Source: Trichomonas vaginalis G3
Taxonomy: Eukaryota > Parabasalia > Trichomonadida > Trichomonadidae
NCBI RefSeq assembly: GCF_026262505.1
Contig: NC_067203.1
Location: 27,571,411 to 27,635,410 of the forward strand
Reading direction: 5' to 3'
Length of the DNA: 64,000 nucleotides
Shown here: piece by piece, positions 50,621 to 60,242 of the stretch
Layout: every line of letters begins with the position of its first letter
Position numbering within the stretch: position 1 is the stretch's first letter
Translations under genes and position numbers: made by a program
Notes under the pieces: generated by a model
Told to the model about the DNA's origin: nothing
Database searches by the model: none
The model's input: the letters and a program-made list of their open reading frames with translations, nothing else

Positions 50621-51448
50621 ATGTCAACATCAGAGAACACAACAACTGCTATCGTTCATGAAGCCATAAATGAAGAATACGAGTACATACAGTATAACAA
50701 ACAGTTACGTCTCATTCGTTCAGTCAAAGATGACATGTACCAAATGCAAAGTATAATGAATGCTCTTAGTTCTACAAAGCAAGCATATCATTGGTTTGAA
50801 AACCAACAGACAAAAGAACTTTTAGAAGAATTTCCTCATATGATTGCTTCCCTCGGAAAACCGAGAGAAGAGATTCCGTACGAAAATCGCAAGAATTTGG
50901 CTCCTGGTTTGAAAGGTTATTATGTTCATAGACTTTTAGTAAATGCTGTAGCAATGTGGGCTTCACCTCGTTATGCTTGTTATATTTTCATGATGTTAGA
51001 TGAACTATATAAAGCAGAACGTGAAGAGCTGGAAAAGAAACTTCAAGCAAAAGATGAAGTCATTGAATCCAAAGACAAAAGCATACAGAAAAGAATACTA
51101 CGTTCAGTACCAAAAGGAAAGGAAAAGAGTTATAGGTATATGATATATACTGAAGAGTTGGAGAAAGAAGAAGATAAAGATATGGTTATGTTACATTTAG
51201 TCAGAAGAAACAACAAGAGCTTTTATGACTTAGCTAAAATATATAAATCTGACAGAAACGGGTTCTATCGTGAAAACTTACCGATTTCAATGACACCGAA
51301 TGAACAAATAAAGGAAATTGTCAAAAATACTCTTCCTCAAACACACTATGACATCAAAGGTTGCACAATACTTACATTCAAAGAAGACTTAACATTACTG
51401 AAGGAAAAAATAACAGAATATTTCGACAACTTCAAAGAGGAAGAATAA
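50621..51448 (+). CDS. KilA-N domain protein, 275 aa (Maverick 2)
   Basis: Starts MSTSENTTTAIVHEAINEEY. The KilA-N part (about residues 45-135) reads SSTKQAYHWFENQQTKELLEEF...KGYYVHRLLVNAVAMWASPRYACYIFMML and differs from Maverick 1 in many positions and in length. From the coiled coil on (EREELEKKLQAKDEVIESKD), the two proteins are nearly identical. The domain therefore looks exchanged. It is likely a DNA-binding regulator. Confidence 0.75.
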   Translation: MSTSENTTTAIVHEAINEEYEYIQYNKQLRLIRSVKDDMYQMQSIMNALSSTKQAYHWFENQQTKELLEEFPHMIASLGKPREEIPYENRKNLAPGLKGYYVHRLLVNAVAMWASPRYACYIFMMLDELYKAEREELEKKLQAKDEVIESKDKSIQKRILRSVPKGKEKSYRYMIYTEELEKEEDKDMVMLHLVRRNNKSFYDLAKIYKSDRNGFYRENLPISMTPNEQIKEIVKNTLPQTHYDIKGCTILTFKEDLTLLKEKITEYFDNFKEEE

Positions 51449-51674
51449 AGAAAAATAATTTTTTTGTTCAATGCTTTGAAATTATTTTTTACAGTCAGTC
51501 AATGACGACTGACTGACTGACTGTTTGGAATTTTATACAAAATATTTCATAAATGCCTTCCTCCTTTGCTGTTGTCTAAATGTTATGTTGTCACACTTTT
51601 TAAGAGAAGTTAATTAACCTGGTGACACATGGTGACGTAGTGACACTTTCAGTTCTTCAAAAATATATTTTTGC
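51449..51674. other. spacer with inverted CAGTC repeats and GTGAC repeats
   Basis: CAGTCAGTC at 51492 faces a (GACT)4-type run at 51507-51523, forming a hairpin. Further on, GTCAC at 51590 and GTGAC at 51622, 51632 and 51640 recur. About 170 bp of this is missing from the matching spacer of Maverick 1 (21921-21977). Confidence 0.6.
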
Positions 51675-52148
51675 TTAAATAGCTTCAGGGTCTATTTCTT
51701 CAACCATTTCACTTCCTTCGTCAATGTCAATAGAAGCTTCTTCAACCTTTGGTAAGAATTTCTGTATAACATCTTTGTTCGTTATTGTCTTCAGAGATGA
51801 AGGATAATATTTCACATTTGTTTCACCCTTCTTATATTCTTTCTGTTCGGAAAGATTTAAAACAATACTGAAGAAGTCAATGTTAGAGTTCTTTATGACA
51901 GTATAATGAGTATCTTTGACATTCACGAAGAAACTCTTTTGTTTCAAAACTACTGCTAACTCTTGTGAAGTATAACGTTTGCGGTCAATGACGATAGCTA
52001 ATGGTCTGACATACTGACCAAACTTAGATTCTTTCACAAACTTCTTGTTAAAGATAACATTAACATTTGAAGCATTATTGAACTCATTCTTGATGGCAGT
52101 AGCGAGAGCATTGTATGAAAAGAACTTGCAATCTTGCATGTGTTTCAT
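51675..52148 (-). CDS. unknown Maverick protein, 157 aa
   Basis: Open frame starting MKHMQDCKFFSYNALATAIK. It has a basic first half (VIFNKKFVKESKFGQYVRPL, IDRKRYTSQEL) and an acidic tail (DIDEGSEMVEEIDPEAI). It might be a DNA-associated factor given its place beside the polymerase; no family recognised. Divergent from the polymerase across an AT-rich 91-bp spacer. Confidence 0.6.
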   Translation of the reverse strand: MKHMQDCKFFSYNALATAIKNEFNNASNVNVIFNKKFVKESKFGQYVRPLAIVIDRKRYTSQELAVVLKQKSFFVNVKDTHYTVIKNSNIDFFSIVLNLSEQKEYKKGETNVKYYPSSLKTITNKDVIQKFLPKVEEASIDIDEGSEMVEEIDPEAI

Positions 52149-52239
52149 TAAAATAAAAATATTAAATTATTTTGAAAAATAACTTTAAAAAATCTAATCT
52201 AATTTTTTCAAAAAATATTTTTTTTATTTCCTACTAAAG

Positions 52240-55200
52240 ATGTATCGGAAGTTGTCTAAGTTAGAACACTCGGAAATAAAACAACTTCTAACAGAAGCTA
52301 ACATAGAAGTAGCAAAGCATTACGCAACAAACAAAAAAGCACTCGCTGACTTCATTAAAGACTACAATGGTGAAATAAGTTATGATAGAATTCATGAGTT
52401 CATAAAGCCGCAACGCGGCGAGGACGAAGTCCATGCAAGAGCATTTCCTTTAAATGACGTTGCTATTGACTTATATCATAGACGTTCAGTACCTCATGAA
52501 GTAAGAAGAGAAATGTTTGACATAACAAATGCAAACGTTGGTGAAACAAGAAGAAGAGACGACACACTGAAACAACAGAGAAGAGAGATGTTTAAAAGTG
52601 CTATAGAACAAGTTCGCAAAGCTAACGATGTCCTTCGTTCCATTGACGACAAACCAAAAGAAGGTGAGAGATGGTTAAAGAAAGATGAAGAGAATAGGAA
52701 GAGGAATGTTAAGACAGGCAATAGACTCATTGACTTTAACATCGAAGCTTTAGATGAACCAAACAGAGACTACTTACACAAACATTTCGGTAAGGTTTTC
52801 ATGAGACTCTTAGAGAAGATTAAAATAAACTCCCAACAAGATGGATGGTATGTTATAAACTTGGTGGAAAGTATGAATGTTCTACGTTAAACCTCAATAA
52901 TATTGGAACATTACTACATCAGCTCTTGAAGGAGAACTTTATATCAGAGATAGAAGCAAATGCTGCAGGTATTGTTGAAATGCACTATGACTTCTTCTTG
53001 ACAAACATAAAGAATCTTACCGAAATAAAGATGTATGATTTAACAGAATATGAAGGCTTAACGATGTCAGATGTAAAGAAAGGCAAACCAAAAAAGAGAC
53101 CATATAGAGATGAAAGCACACTGACAAATGACCAGAAAGCCATTTTGGAAGCTCTTAAGCAAACAGGAAACCCAGCACTTATAGAAAGCTTTTGGAAAGA
53201 TAATGGTGAAAAGAAGTTTTATAAGAAGAGAAGCGGTCAGTTCTGGAAGTATCTTTGCACATTACCTATAAATCTTGAACGCTACCAAATCTTCAATGAA
53301 CTGAACAAAAGAACTGCAACACTTATGACAGAGGACAATTGTTTCGTTTATGCTTGCATTCAGGCTGGAGTAGATGAAGAAACTATTGACCACATGAGAG
53401 AAGTCATTCGTGTTAGAGACTTTCCTCAAAGTAAAGTACAAGAAATTTCTGACGCAACAGGTATAGCATTTAATGTTGTCATTGGTTACTTCAATGACTC
53501 AAGACATAATGAAATAAAGAGATACATACCAAAAGAATGTGAAACTGTTAGAACTCTTGACTTACTTCTTGTTGAAGACCACTACATGCTAAATGAAAGA
53601 TTACCAATGACAACATATTTCATTCGCAACTATATAGAAATCTTGAAGGAGTGTGGTGGAATGAACATTGAGAAACAGATGAAGATTTATACAAAGAGAG
53701 AGAACAAATATGTAGTTCGTTATGATAGAACAACACCGTTATGGGATGTTATGAAAACATTGTGGGAGTGCAAATATTTCGAACCTATTTCTTATGGAGA
53801 ACTTTTCACATATACGACTGACTTATATAAACAGAACCTTGCACCATTTAAAGATTTGACATATGCTCCAAAGTATTGTGTACAACTGAAGAAGAAAGCT
53901 GAGCCAAAAGAAGTAAATAAAAATAAGTGCAAGTTCATTCCTGAGCACGTTTTCTTTGCTGACTTTGAGTGTAGCACAGACGGCTTTCATAAAGCTTTTA
54001 ACATCTGTTACGACAGTGAAGATGGTTCAGTGAGTGAAAGCATTTGGGGTCAGAACTGTGCAACAGAATTTTTGGAACGACTTCCTGACAAGAGTTTAAT
54101 ATATATAACCTCAGTTATGATATAAACTTCATCTTAAGACACATGACAGAAGTGAAAGGAACTCCCATCATTAAAGGTTCACGAACAATGCAAATAACTG
54201 GCTTATATAAAGGAAGGGCAATTATTATAAAAGACTCTTACAGTGTTATAAATAAGAAGCTTAAACTATTTCCTGCTATGTTTAACTTACAAACAGGACC
54301 GAAAGAAGTATTTCCATACAACTACTACAGCAGTGTTTTGTTAGCAAATGACAACAGAACTGGTGTCATTTCTGAAGCATGTAAGTTTGTAAAAGATATT
54401 GATACATTCATGAAAAACATAGATTCCATCAAAGGTTGCAGAATAGATGAGAACCACTTCGACTTAGAAAATATAGTACATTTTATTGCAAACAAGATGT
54501 AAGAATTTTAAGAGAAGGTTTTGTTAAGTTCCGCAATGACATATTGAAAGAATTTGATTTAAACGTTTATGACTACGTTAGTATTTGTTCAATTGCTAAC
54601 AAATTGTTTGAGAACAGAGTGTACTTCCCGAATGGAAATTTATATGATCTCTCAAATAAACCAAGAGAATTTATTTCACGCTGTATTCAAGGTGGAAGAT
54701 GTATGTTGTCAGATAACATTAAACAAAAGAGCGAAAAGAAGCTCATTGCTGACTTCGACGCTGTTTCATTATACCCTTCAGCAATTGCAAGACTCTATAC
54801 TTTAGAAGGTATACCGAAAGTATTGAAGGAAGAAATGTTAAGCACAGAGTATCTCATGAGACATTTATTCGATGACGACCAAAAGGAACCCATTGGTGAA
54901 AAGTTTGTGTCTGGCTTCTTTGTTCTCATTAAGATAACAGAGATTGGAATACATAGACACTTTCCTTTAATAGTTTGTGACCCTGAACTAAATCCAGAAC
55001 TTAACGTTCCCAGAAGTTCAAACACTTGCTGTTTAATGTATGTTGACCATATAACATTACAAGACCTCATAAAATATCAAGGTGTCAAATGTGAAGTGTT
55101 GCAAGGATACTATTACGATGGAAACAGAGATATTAGAATAAGAGATGAAGTAAAGAAGTTGTTTGAGTTAAGGTTAAAGTATAAGAAAGAAGGAAATCCT

Positions 55201-56013
55201 TTGCAAGAAAATATAAAGCTCATTCTGAACAGTATTTATGGCAAAACTATTCTATCTCCTATTGAGTCAAAAATAACCATAGTAAATGACAAAGATGCTA
55301 TAAGATATGCCATCAGAAACTACAACCATATAGTGAAGTTCGAAGGTTTGGATGGTTCAGATAAAACTATTTTCAAGCTAACGAAAAGCATTTGCAGACA
55401 CTTTAACTTCTGTCCACTTGGTGTTAACATTCTGTCTATGTCGAAGAGAATAATGTGTGAAGTATTCTGTACTGCTGAGGACTTAGGAATGGACATCTTT
55501 TATAGCGATACGGACAGTATGCATCTCTACAATGAAGATATCCCTCGTTTAGCTGAAGAGTTTGAGAAACGTTATGGAAGAGTTCTCATTGGTAAAAACC
55601 TTGGTCAATTTCATAGCGACTTTGCAGAAATCACACCTGGAAAACAAAGTTTAGCATACAAGTCAATATTTTGTGGAAAGAAGACTTACATAGACTTACT
55701 CACGAATGATTTAAATGAAGTTGCATTTCACTGCAGAATGAAAGGCGTGAAGCAAGATGTTATTGCTTTAACCGCTAATGAAATGTTTCCTGACTCTGTT
55801 CAGTGTTTCTATGATGAAGATAAAGGTTTAATGGTTCCGCAAGGAACATATGACAAAGACTCTGAGTTCAGTGTTATGAAGTTATATAAAGCACTTTATG
55901 ACGGTCAAGAGATTGCATTCGACTTATGTAAGTCATGTCAACCTTGCTTTGAAGAGAAGTTTAACTTCTCAATAACGACTAAAACAAGCTTTATTAGTAA
56001 GTTGAAGTTCTGA
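52240..56013 (+). pseudogene. protein-primed DNA polymerase B region of Maverick 2, broken
   Basis: Carries the same N-terminal basic/helical region (MYRKLSKLEHSEIKQLLTEA), exonuclease motifs (FADFECS), and polymerase motifs (DFDAVSLYPSAI, LILNSIYGKT, YSDTDS) as Maverick 1. Broken in several places. Function as for 17580-21360. Confidence 0.9.
52408..52432. repeat. double-hairpin mini-element inside the polymerase N-terminal region
   Basis: CCGC-AAC-GCGG (52408-52418) and GGAC-GAA-GTCC (52422-52432), in frame, same place as in Maverick 1. Confidence 0.65.
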
Positions 56014-56062
56014 GGTCATTTATTTTTGTCAGCAATGAGGTCATTTGTGATAAAAATAAAAC

Positions 56063-56082
56063 TAGCGGCAAGGGCGAAGCCC
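56063..56082. repeat. mini-hairpin in spacer after polymerase gene
   Basis: AGCGGCAAGGGCGAAGCCC holds GGGC-GAA-GCCC at 56072-56082. In Maverick 1 (17527-17535) only CATGGGCTT remains at this place. Confidence 0.6.
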
Positions 56083-56092
56083 ATGTGGTCAT

Positions 56093-56950
56093 TTACAATA
56101 CTGCGATGGTAGAGTTTAAGAGTTGTGCTTCAATGTAGAGACAGTCCTTATGGTCTGGAGGTAAGAACACTGGGCAGTTATGGTCATGAGTGGAGAACAT
56201 GTCTATCCAAAACTCACGATCGAAGCCAGTTAATTTATAGTATTTAGGGTTAGGAAGTGGTGAAGTTCTTGTATGACCAATGAACTCATTTTCAACTCCC
56301 TTACTTAAGTTTGAATATAATATAGCTTGCTTTCTATCCCAAATACCAGGTGTTACAATCTTTGAAAATTCATTTTTCTTCGGAAGCATTGCATCATAAT
56401 TGAAAACATTCTTGAAATCATCACTTGGTTCAGAGATTTGAAATCTTATACGTAATGGATTTTTTTTCTTTTTAGCTACTTCATTGAATGGTGAATATAT
56501 AACAAACTGACAGTCATGAGTTCCATCTTCATTTTCATTAAATTCATAATGAAAGTCTATAAGTTGTGGCTGACTACCTTCTTCTTTCAGTTGTGCAAGA
56601 AACTCACGTAAAGGCTGTAAAGTTTGTACTTCAATGTTAAACTTTTTCTCGAACATCTCATTAAATGAAGTCATACATTGCAACAATGTTGTATCGTCTT
56701 TAAAGTATTTGTATATGTGAATGTTTTGGGCGCTTAAAGACTGTTCGTCATTTTCTATCTCGACTTGAAGTATAAAGTCAACCTTTCTGAAAGCATGTGT
56801 TATATACATAGATGTTATGCCAATGTACTTCTCTTCATTTATGTTCACAATCCAGTCTGTTGGAAACTTAAACGTTACTCTGTTCCCCTTTATTTTGACG
56901 TCAGGGTTTTCACTACTAAACGCAACAGATAAAGGTATTTGTCTATACAT
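56093..56950 (-). CDS. penton/fibre-like protein A, 285 aa (Maverick 2)
   Basis: Open frame, nearly identical to 16662-17519, starting MYRQIPLSVAFSSENPDVKI after TTATTTTTATCGGAACTAA. The beta-rich character and the C-terminal pattern FLPPDHKDCLYIEAQLL point to a minor capsid or vertex protein. It is convergent with the polymerase gene. Confidence 0.6.
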   Translation of the reverse strand: MYRQIPLSVAFSSENPDVKIKGNRVTFKFPTDWIVNINEEKYIGITSMYITHAFRKVDFILQVEIENDEQSLSAQNIHIYKYFKDDTTLLQCMTSFNEMFEKKFNIEVQTLQPLREFLAQLKEEGSQPQLIDFHYEFNENEDGTHDCQFVIYSPFNEVAKKKKNPLRIRFQISEPSDDFKNVFNYDAMLPKKNEFSKIVTPGIWDRKQAILYSNLSKGVENEFIGHTRTSPLPNPKYYKLTGFDREFWIDMFSTHDHNCPVFLPPDHKDCLYIEAQLLNSTIAVL

Positions 56951-56974
56951 TTAGTTCCGATAAAAATAAACCAT

Positions 56975-57238
56975 TTACTCTTTCTTTGCTTCAGCTTCTT
57001 TAGCTTTTGCTTCAGCTTCTTCTCTAGCTTTCTTCGCCAGCAAACGTGGGTTCTTTTGTCTTCCAGCAGCTAATGCAGCAAGTTGTTTTTCACTAAGTTT
57101 TCTCTTTGGTCTCTCTGGCTTTTGTTCTTGTTTTTGTTCCTTCAGTTCGGATAAAATTTGCTCACGAATTTCTTTCTTCAATGCTTCAACATCTATGACC
57201 CCTTGGGTCTTGTCCGTAGGGCTTGTCTGAGTCATTTG
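56975..57238 (-). CDS. small basic helical protein, 87 aa (Maverick 2)
   Basis: Start at ATG 57238 (MTQTSPTDKTQG), preceded by TTTTTTATCTGCAGTCAA. Differs from the 82-residue copy in Maverick 1 mainly by an additional KQEQK unit in the Glu/Lys/Gln linker. Charged helical tail of AKAKEAEAKKE type. Confidence 0.6.
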   Translation of the reverse strand, partial: QMTQTSPTDKTQGVIDVEALKKEIREQILSELKEQKQEQKPERPKRKLSEKQLAALAAGRQKNPRLLAKKAREEAEAKAKEAEAKKE

Positions 57239-57280
57239 ACTGCAGATAAAAAACAAAATTAAAACTTTAACCGATGTAAA

Positions 57281-57715
57281 ATGAGCTTGTCAAAATCAGA
57301 GCGAGAGTCTATTATATTAAATGACGCAAGAGGAATACAACATCCTTTCTATTACGTAAGTCAGAGTAAAGATGGTAAAATATACGTAAGAAAAAGAAAG
57401 GTTCCATTAGCGAATGCAGAAAGCGACAACATTAAGGTGTATGGCAAGGGTGAAGTCCACGAAGCCCATATAAAACCTTCTGTTCAAACTGAGCCACCAA
57501 AAGAACAAGAAGAAAAGAAGCCAGATGTACTTTCAATAACGAACCAAGAGCTTATTGCAAAGTTCGTGAATTTCATTGAAAAACAAACCGAGTCAAAGAA
57601 TCCTGACCCGCCAGTGAAAGAAGTTGAGACAAAAGAGAATGTACAGTTCATTGAAAATGTCAAGAAACAACTTCCACCACGAATGCCAAGAAGAAGAGTG
57701 AGAATAATGAAGTAA
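57281..57715 (+). CDS. Maverick protein, 144 aa, with mini-hairpin insert (Maverick 2)
   Basis: Counterpart of 15909-16343, same length and same basic end. The GC-rich insert codes KGEVHEAHIKPS here. Starts 42 bp from the divergent 87-residue gene. Confidence 0.65.
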   Translation: MSLSKSERESIILNDARGIQHPFYYVSQSKDGKIYVRKRKVPLANAESDNIKVYGKGEVHEAHIKPSVQTEPPKEQEEKKPDVLSITNQELIAKFVNFIEKQTESKNPDPPVKEVETKENVQFIENVKKQLPPRMPRRRVRIMK

Positions 57716-57742
57716 ATAGATATTTTTATCTGAAGTAAATAC

Positions 57743-59317
57743 ATGCAGAACGAACAGTTAAACGAATTTACTCCAGCAGAGCATATTCATCAGATTCGCT
57801 CATATTTCGATATCATAGACAATGCAGTTCAAATTGGTGACACTAATAGAAAATATTCTGACGCAAAGATTCCATCACAACCTGGAACTGCTAAAGATAA
57901 CACATGGGTAACATTCAATCTCTCACCTCCTGGTGAAAATATGTTGGACCTTTACAATACATTCATTACGTATAAAATGGAAGGTCAATTTATTGTAGAT
58001 AAAGAAATTGGTTCAGGTTCCAATAAAACAAACCCACCAGGATTTTGGATTGGTTTCGATGACGCTTTCTATGCAGTTGCTGGATATCAAATCCTTGCAA
58101 ATGGTCGTATCGTATATTCTCAAGACAACGCAAGAGAAGAAGCATATATAACTTCAAACTCACAAACTACCGAACAAATAAAGAAAGTAGATGTTTTCTC
58201 AAAGACTCGACATGAAGATGTATGGAGTCATTCGGGAACATGCAGAACAGGACAAATTGTTAGTGGTCCAATTACAGCAGGAAAATCATTTGATTTTAAG
58301 CTTCGTTTAAGAATTCCAGTTAGAAGATTCCTTCCATTAGAAGCTATTCGATTTATTCCAGCTTTTGCAGGAAACATTCAGCTTAAAGTAAAGTTCAGTA
58401 GCGACGCCTTACAATGCACATCTATATCTGTAAATGATATCATTGCTTTCAATCCAACTCTTAAAGTTGCATTTGCTTCAGATTCAAATCCACCGACAAA
58501 TAAATTTGTTCCATGGAATGAACCATTCACTATGATAACGAAGGCAGTAGAAGCTAGTGGAACAGTTACTATTACAACTGTAACCCAGCAACTATTTCGA
58601 ACAAAGATGGATTTTAATGAATGTTTCATTCATCCAAAGTCATTCTCTTTAGACCCTAACATTTATACAGAACTTGTAGAACATTATACAAACGAGGCTT
58701 TATGTTTTCCTGTTAAAGTTATGGATTGGATTCCTATGGACGGTTCATTCTCAAAGAATACAGATAGTTCAAGTGCAACATTTACAGCAGCTTATACGCC
58801 TATTAATGTTAAAAGTATTTGGGCACTATTTAGAAAGAAAGACAACTATTATGTTAATTTTGAGAACCCTAAGTTTAAATATCTTCAGCTTTCCATGGGA
58901 GCTTATGGAAATATGCCTGCAGAACCTGAAAAATCATATGGACCTGTATTTTATGAAATGGTTGCGAACGCTTGCAATACAAACAATGATATGATCGGAT
59001 TTAATGAAGATGTTATGAGGTCATTGGTGGATGGTGGTAGTGTGGAACATAAATGGGATAGCTATGACAACACACATTTCTTATGTGGTTTTCCAACAGA
59101 AGTGGACTTTTGCTTCCAGCAAGGTCAAACATCTACTGCTCCAATAACATACAAATTGTCTGTTAAAGGACCTATTGAACTAGCAACTGAAAATGTACCA
59201 AAGCCACTTATTGGATTTATGAGGGATTGTTGCTTTGCCATTCAGGTGCGTGCTAATGGAATCCCGATAATAAGATTAGATGACTATAACTTAGCTACGG
59301 ACGACAGTGAGGAATAA
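57743..59317 (+). CDS. major capsid protein, hexon-like, 524 aa (Maverick 2)
   Basis: Open frame of 524 residues, preceded by TATTTTTATCTGAAGTAAATAC. It is beta-rich throughout with Pro/Gly turns: TWVTFNLSPPGENMLDLYNT near 54, GFWIGFDDAFYAVAGYQIL near 96, FKLRLRIPVRRFLPLEAIRF near 182, and a second half around YTELVEHYTNEALCFPVKVM. The size and two-part layout fit the double-jelly-roll major capsid protein (PY) described for Polintons, forming hexons of an icosahedral shell. The assignment rests on layout and gene context. Confidence 0.75.
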   Translation: MQNEQLNEFTPAEHIHQIRSYFDIIDNAVQIGDTNRKYSDAKIPSQPGTAKDNTWVTFNLSPPGENMLDLYNTFITYKMEGQFIVDKEIGSGSNKTNPPGFWIGFDDAFYAVAGYQILANGRIVYSQDNAREEAYITSNSQTTEQIKKVDVFSKTRHEDVWSHSGTCRTGQIVSGPITAGKSFDFKLRLRIPVRRFLPLEAIRFIPAFAGNIQLKVKFSSDALQCTSISVNDIIAFNPTLKVAFASDSNPPTNKFVPWNEPFTMITKAVEASGTVTITTVTQQLFRTKMDFNECFIHPKSFSLDPNIYTELVEHYTNEALCFPVKVMDWIPMDGSFSKNTDSSSATFTAAYTPINVKSIWALFRKKDNYYVNFENPKFKYLQLSMGAYGNMPAEPEKSYGPVFYEMVANACNTNNDMIGFNEDVMRSLVDGGSVEHKWDSYDNTHFLCGFPTEVDFCFQQGQTSTAPITYKLSVKGPIELATENVPKPLIGFMRDCCFAIQVRANGIPIIRLDDYNLATDDSEE

Positions 59318-59347
59318 AGGATGAACGTTTATTTTTAAAGCTTATAA

Positions 59348-59818
59348 ATGAGTTCTTCATCAAGCTCTCGTGAACCTTCATCATCTATGAAACAAACTTT
59401 ACCAAATGATTATGGAGCACCTATTGAATATTTCTTACGAGCTGCACAATGGCAAAGAGCAGTCTCACCAAGGTTAGGTGTTCCACCAGCTCCTGTCAAA
59501 AATAGCATTTGGTCAAGTCCTTATATAAAATATGGTCTCCCACTAGGTTTGCTAGCTACAGCAGGAGCAGTTATGATGTTGAAAAGAAATAAAGCAAATG
59601 TTGTAAATAATACAGAAGTAGCTGAAGTTAAACAAACTCCAACACCCTCGCCAAAACCAACGTCAAAACCAACGCCTTCACAAGCAAAACCTTCAATGAC
59701 TCCTGAACCTATGGAAGTACAAACTCCTGTTCAAAAGTCAACTCCTAAACCGACTCCAACATTTAAACCAGAACCTACTTCTCAAATAAATCGTAAAACT
59801 CCTGCGTTTCTTTACTGA
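59348..59818 (+). CDS. Pro-rich membrane protein, 156 aa (Maverick 2)
   Basis: Ser-rich start (MSSSSSSREPSSSMKQ), a segment FLRAAQWQRAVSPRLGVPPA, one membrane span near 66-82 (GLPLGLLATAGAVMML), a short basic stop-transfer KRNKAN, and a Pro/Thr/Lys tail of about 60 residues with repeated K-P-T-P. The tail has one more PTSKPTPSQAK-type unit than Maverick 1. It may anchor the shell to a membrane or form a stalk; this is inference. Confidence 0.6.
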   Translation: MSSSSSSREPSSSMKQTLPNDYGAPIEYFLRAAQWQRAVSPRLGVPPAPVKNSIWSSPYIKYGLPLGLLATAGAVMMLKRNKANVVNNTEVAEVKQTPTPSPKPTSKPTPSQAKPSMTPEPMEVQTPVQKSTPKPTPTFKPEPTSQINRKTPAFLY

Positions 59819-59866
59819 AAAAATAACGTTATTTTTATTTAATATTAAAATTTTTATTTGATTGAA

Positions 59867-60103
59867 ATGACAAATAAAGTCACTGAAGCAATGAAACAAA
59901 AGTTTTTGGTAGAATACATTAAATCAGGAACTATTCCAGAAGGTTTTTACATTCATACTATGAAGGATGGTAGAGTTCAGTTTAGAAAGATAAAGCAACC
60001 ATTAGATAAAGAAGGAATTTTGAGAAAGATTAAACTTCATGAGGACAACATTGCTGAACTTAAGAAGAAGTTAGAAGAGTTGGAGAAAGGAAGAGAGTTA
60101 TAA
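59867..60103 (+). CDS. small coiled-coil protein, 78 aa (Maverick 2)
   Basis: Starts MTNKVTEAMKQKFLVEYIKS; same protein as 13560-13796 with a C-terminal coiled coil (HEDNIAELKKKLEELEKGREL). The last codons enter the terminal repeat. Confidence 0.6.
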   Translation: MTNKVTEAMKQKFLVEYIKSGTIPEGFYIHTMKDGRVQFRKIKQPLDKEGILRKIKLHEDNIAELKKKLEELEKGREL

Positions 60104-60131
60104 AGCAATGAATTCAACAGGGTAGAAATGA

Positions 60132-60145
60132 GGTTAGATCTAACC
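60132..60145. repeat. AGATCT-centred palindrome, GTTAG type (right)
   Basis: GGTTAGATCTAACC flanked by GGGTAGAAATGA and TTCTACCCT; mirror of the site at 39834. Confidence 0.75.
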
Positions 60146-60242
60146 TTCTACCCTAAGTTTATTTTTGTGCTATGTTTTCATACGTGTGAGGGTGGTGATA
60201 TCATTAATTTTTAAGTTTATTTTTTATTTTATTTTTATATAA

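Noticed and set aside
13441-60215. CRISPR-like array from repeated GGTGATATCATTAA / AGATCT motifs
   Set aside because: The repeats are few, spaced irregularly over many kilobases and tied to Maverick borders; the organism is a eukaryote.
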